Of a stretch of DNA of 32,156 nucleotides, positions 32,084 through 32,156 are shown in pieces. The first letter of the stretch is position 1; every line of letters begins with the position of its first letter. Under the pieces are notes generated by a model. The model was not told the DNA's origin. It saw nothing but the letters and a program-made list of their open reading frames with translations, and made no database searches. The DNA is from Parachlamydiales bacterium (GTDB lineage: Bacteria > Chlamydiota > Chlamydiia > Chlamydiales > JAJFMK01): contig JAGVKY010000150.1 of the NCBI GenBank assembly GCA_020050175.1, positions 1-32,156 on the forward strand, read 5' to 3'. The position numbers and the translations under genes were made by a program.

Positions 32084-32156
32084 GTCCCTCTAGGCAGTTG
32101 TGAAGGCAGAGAAAAGAGCGGAAGTATGTTGAGGGAAATAAAAAGTTGAGGCAACC
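32069..32156 (+). mobile_element. Terminal fragment of the same insertion sequence (right copy), outer end at 32069
   Basis: These 88 bases are the exact reverse complement of bases 9-96. The element begins GGCGTTGTTGCATAAG and runs out of the window. Its first codons in the traH frame give GVVA and a TAA stop. Target-site duplication cannot be tested because the other end of the IS is not in view. IS5-family assignment is tentative. Confidence 0.75.

Noticed and set aside
1..32156. Circular plasmid closed by matching ends
   Set aside because: The matching ends are inverted relative to each other; circular overlap would be a direct repeat.
1..32156. tRNA, rRNA or tmRNA genes
   Set aside because: No cloverleaf or rRNA-like sequence was noticed; a covariance scan was not possible.

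Overview
The window is two convergently bounded halves of a low-GC accessory region, divided by a decayed intergenic stretch of about 0.96 kb. Each end is the terminus of the same insertion sequence: bases 9-96 and 32069-32156 are identical in inverted orientation, so the sequence probably stops because a multicopy IS broke the assembly. The left IS end cuts an ATP-cone gene and the right one cuts traH. The host is not identified. An F-type conjugation operon of this layout on moderately AT-rich DNA fits an amoeba-associated or intracellular bacterium such as a Chlamydia-like organism. Rickettsiales or Legionellales are also possible, and this is inference from architecture only.

Left half (62-17666, minus strand). 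Seventeen genes run in one direction with gaps or overlaps of at most 14 bases, so they look like a single transcription unit. It opens with a complete N-type ATPase operon, atpD-C-Q-R-B-E-F-A-G. This is the laterally transferred F-ATPase class that has AtpQ and AtpR and lacks a separate delta gene. Only 2 bases after atpG comes a CusCBA-like tripartite efflux system: an outer-membrane lipoprotein, an adaptor with a YtkA-like N-terminal domain, and an RND pump that keeps the three-methionine Cu(I)/Ag(I) site. It continues into a phosphoketolase, a previously unlisted 32-residue Met/His-rich small ORF, a DUF2231-like membrane protein with a His-rich N-terminus, an alpha-glucan phosphorylase split by one in-frame TAG, and the truncated ATP-cone gene. 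A plausible joint role is that glucan and sugar phosphates are fermented through phosphoketolase to give ATP, the N-ATPase turns ATP into an ion gradient, and the gradient drives metal efflux.

Middle (17667-18629). This holds the upstream region of atpD, a 12-codon remnant of a Rossmann-fold gene that ends at a possible IS end, and a minus-strand gene with two tandem ribbon-helix-helix-like repeats interrupted by TAA. That gene's length and position recall TraY of the F plasmid. A promoter with a perfect 9-bp inverted repeat lies just before traA.

Right half (18630-32083, plus strand). A compact F-type type IV secretion/conjugation operon: traA, L, E, K, B, an unknown exported protein, a DsbA-like oxidoreductase, traV, traC, an S26 signal peptidase, traW, trbC, traU, traN, traF and a truncated traH. 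Most neighbours overlap by 4 bases. traF carries an in-frame insertion of about 330 bases made of palindromes, placed ahead of its signal sequence. Two of those hairpins show a compensatory base-pair change. traG, traD and a relaxase are not in the window.
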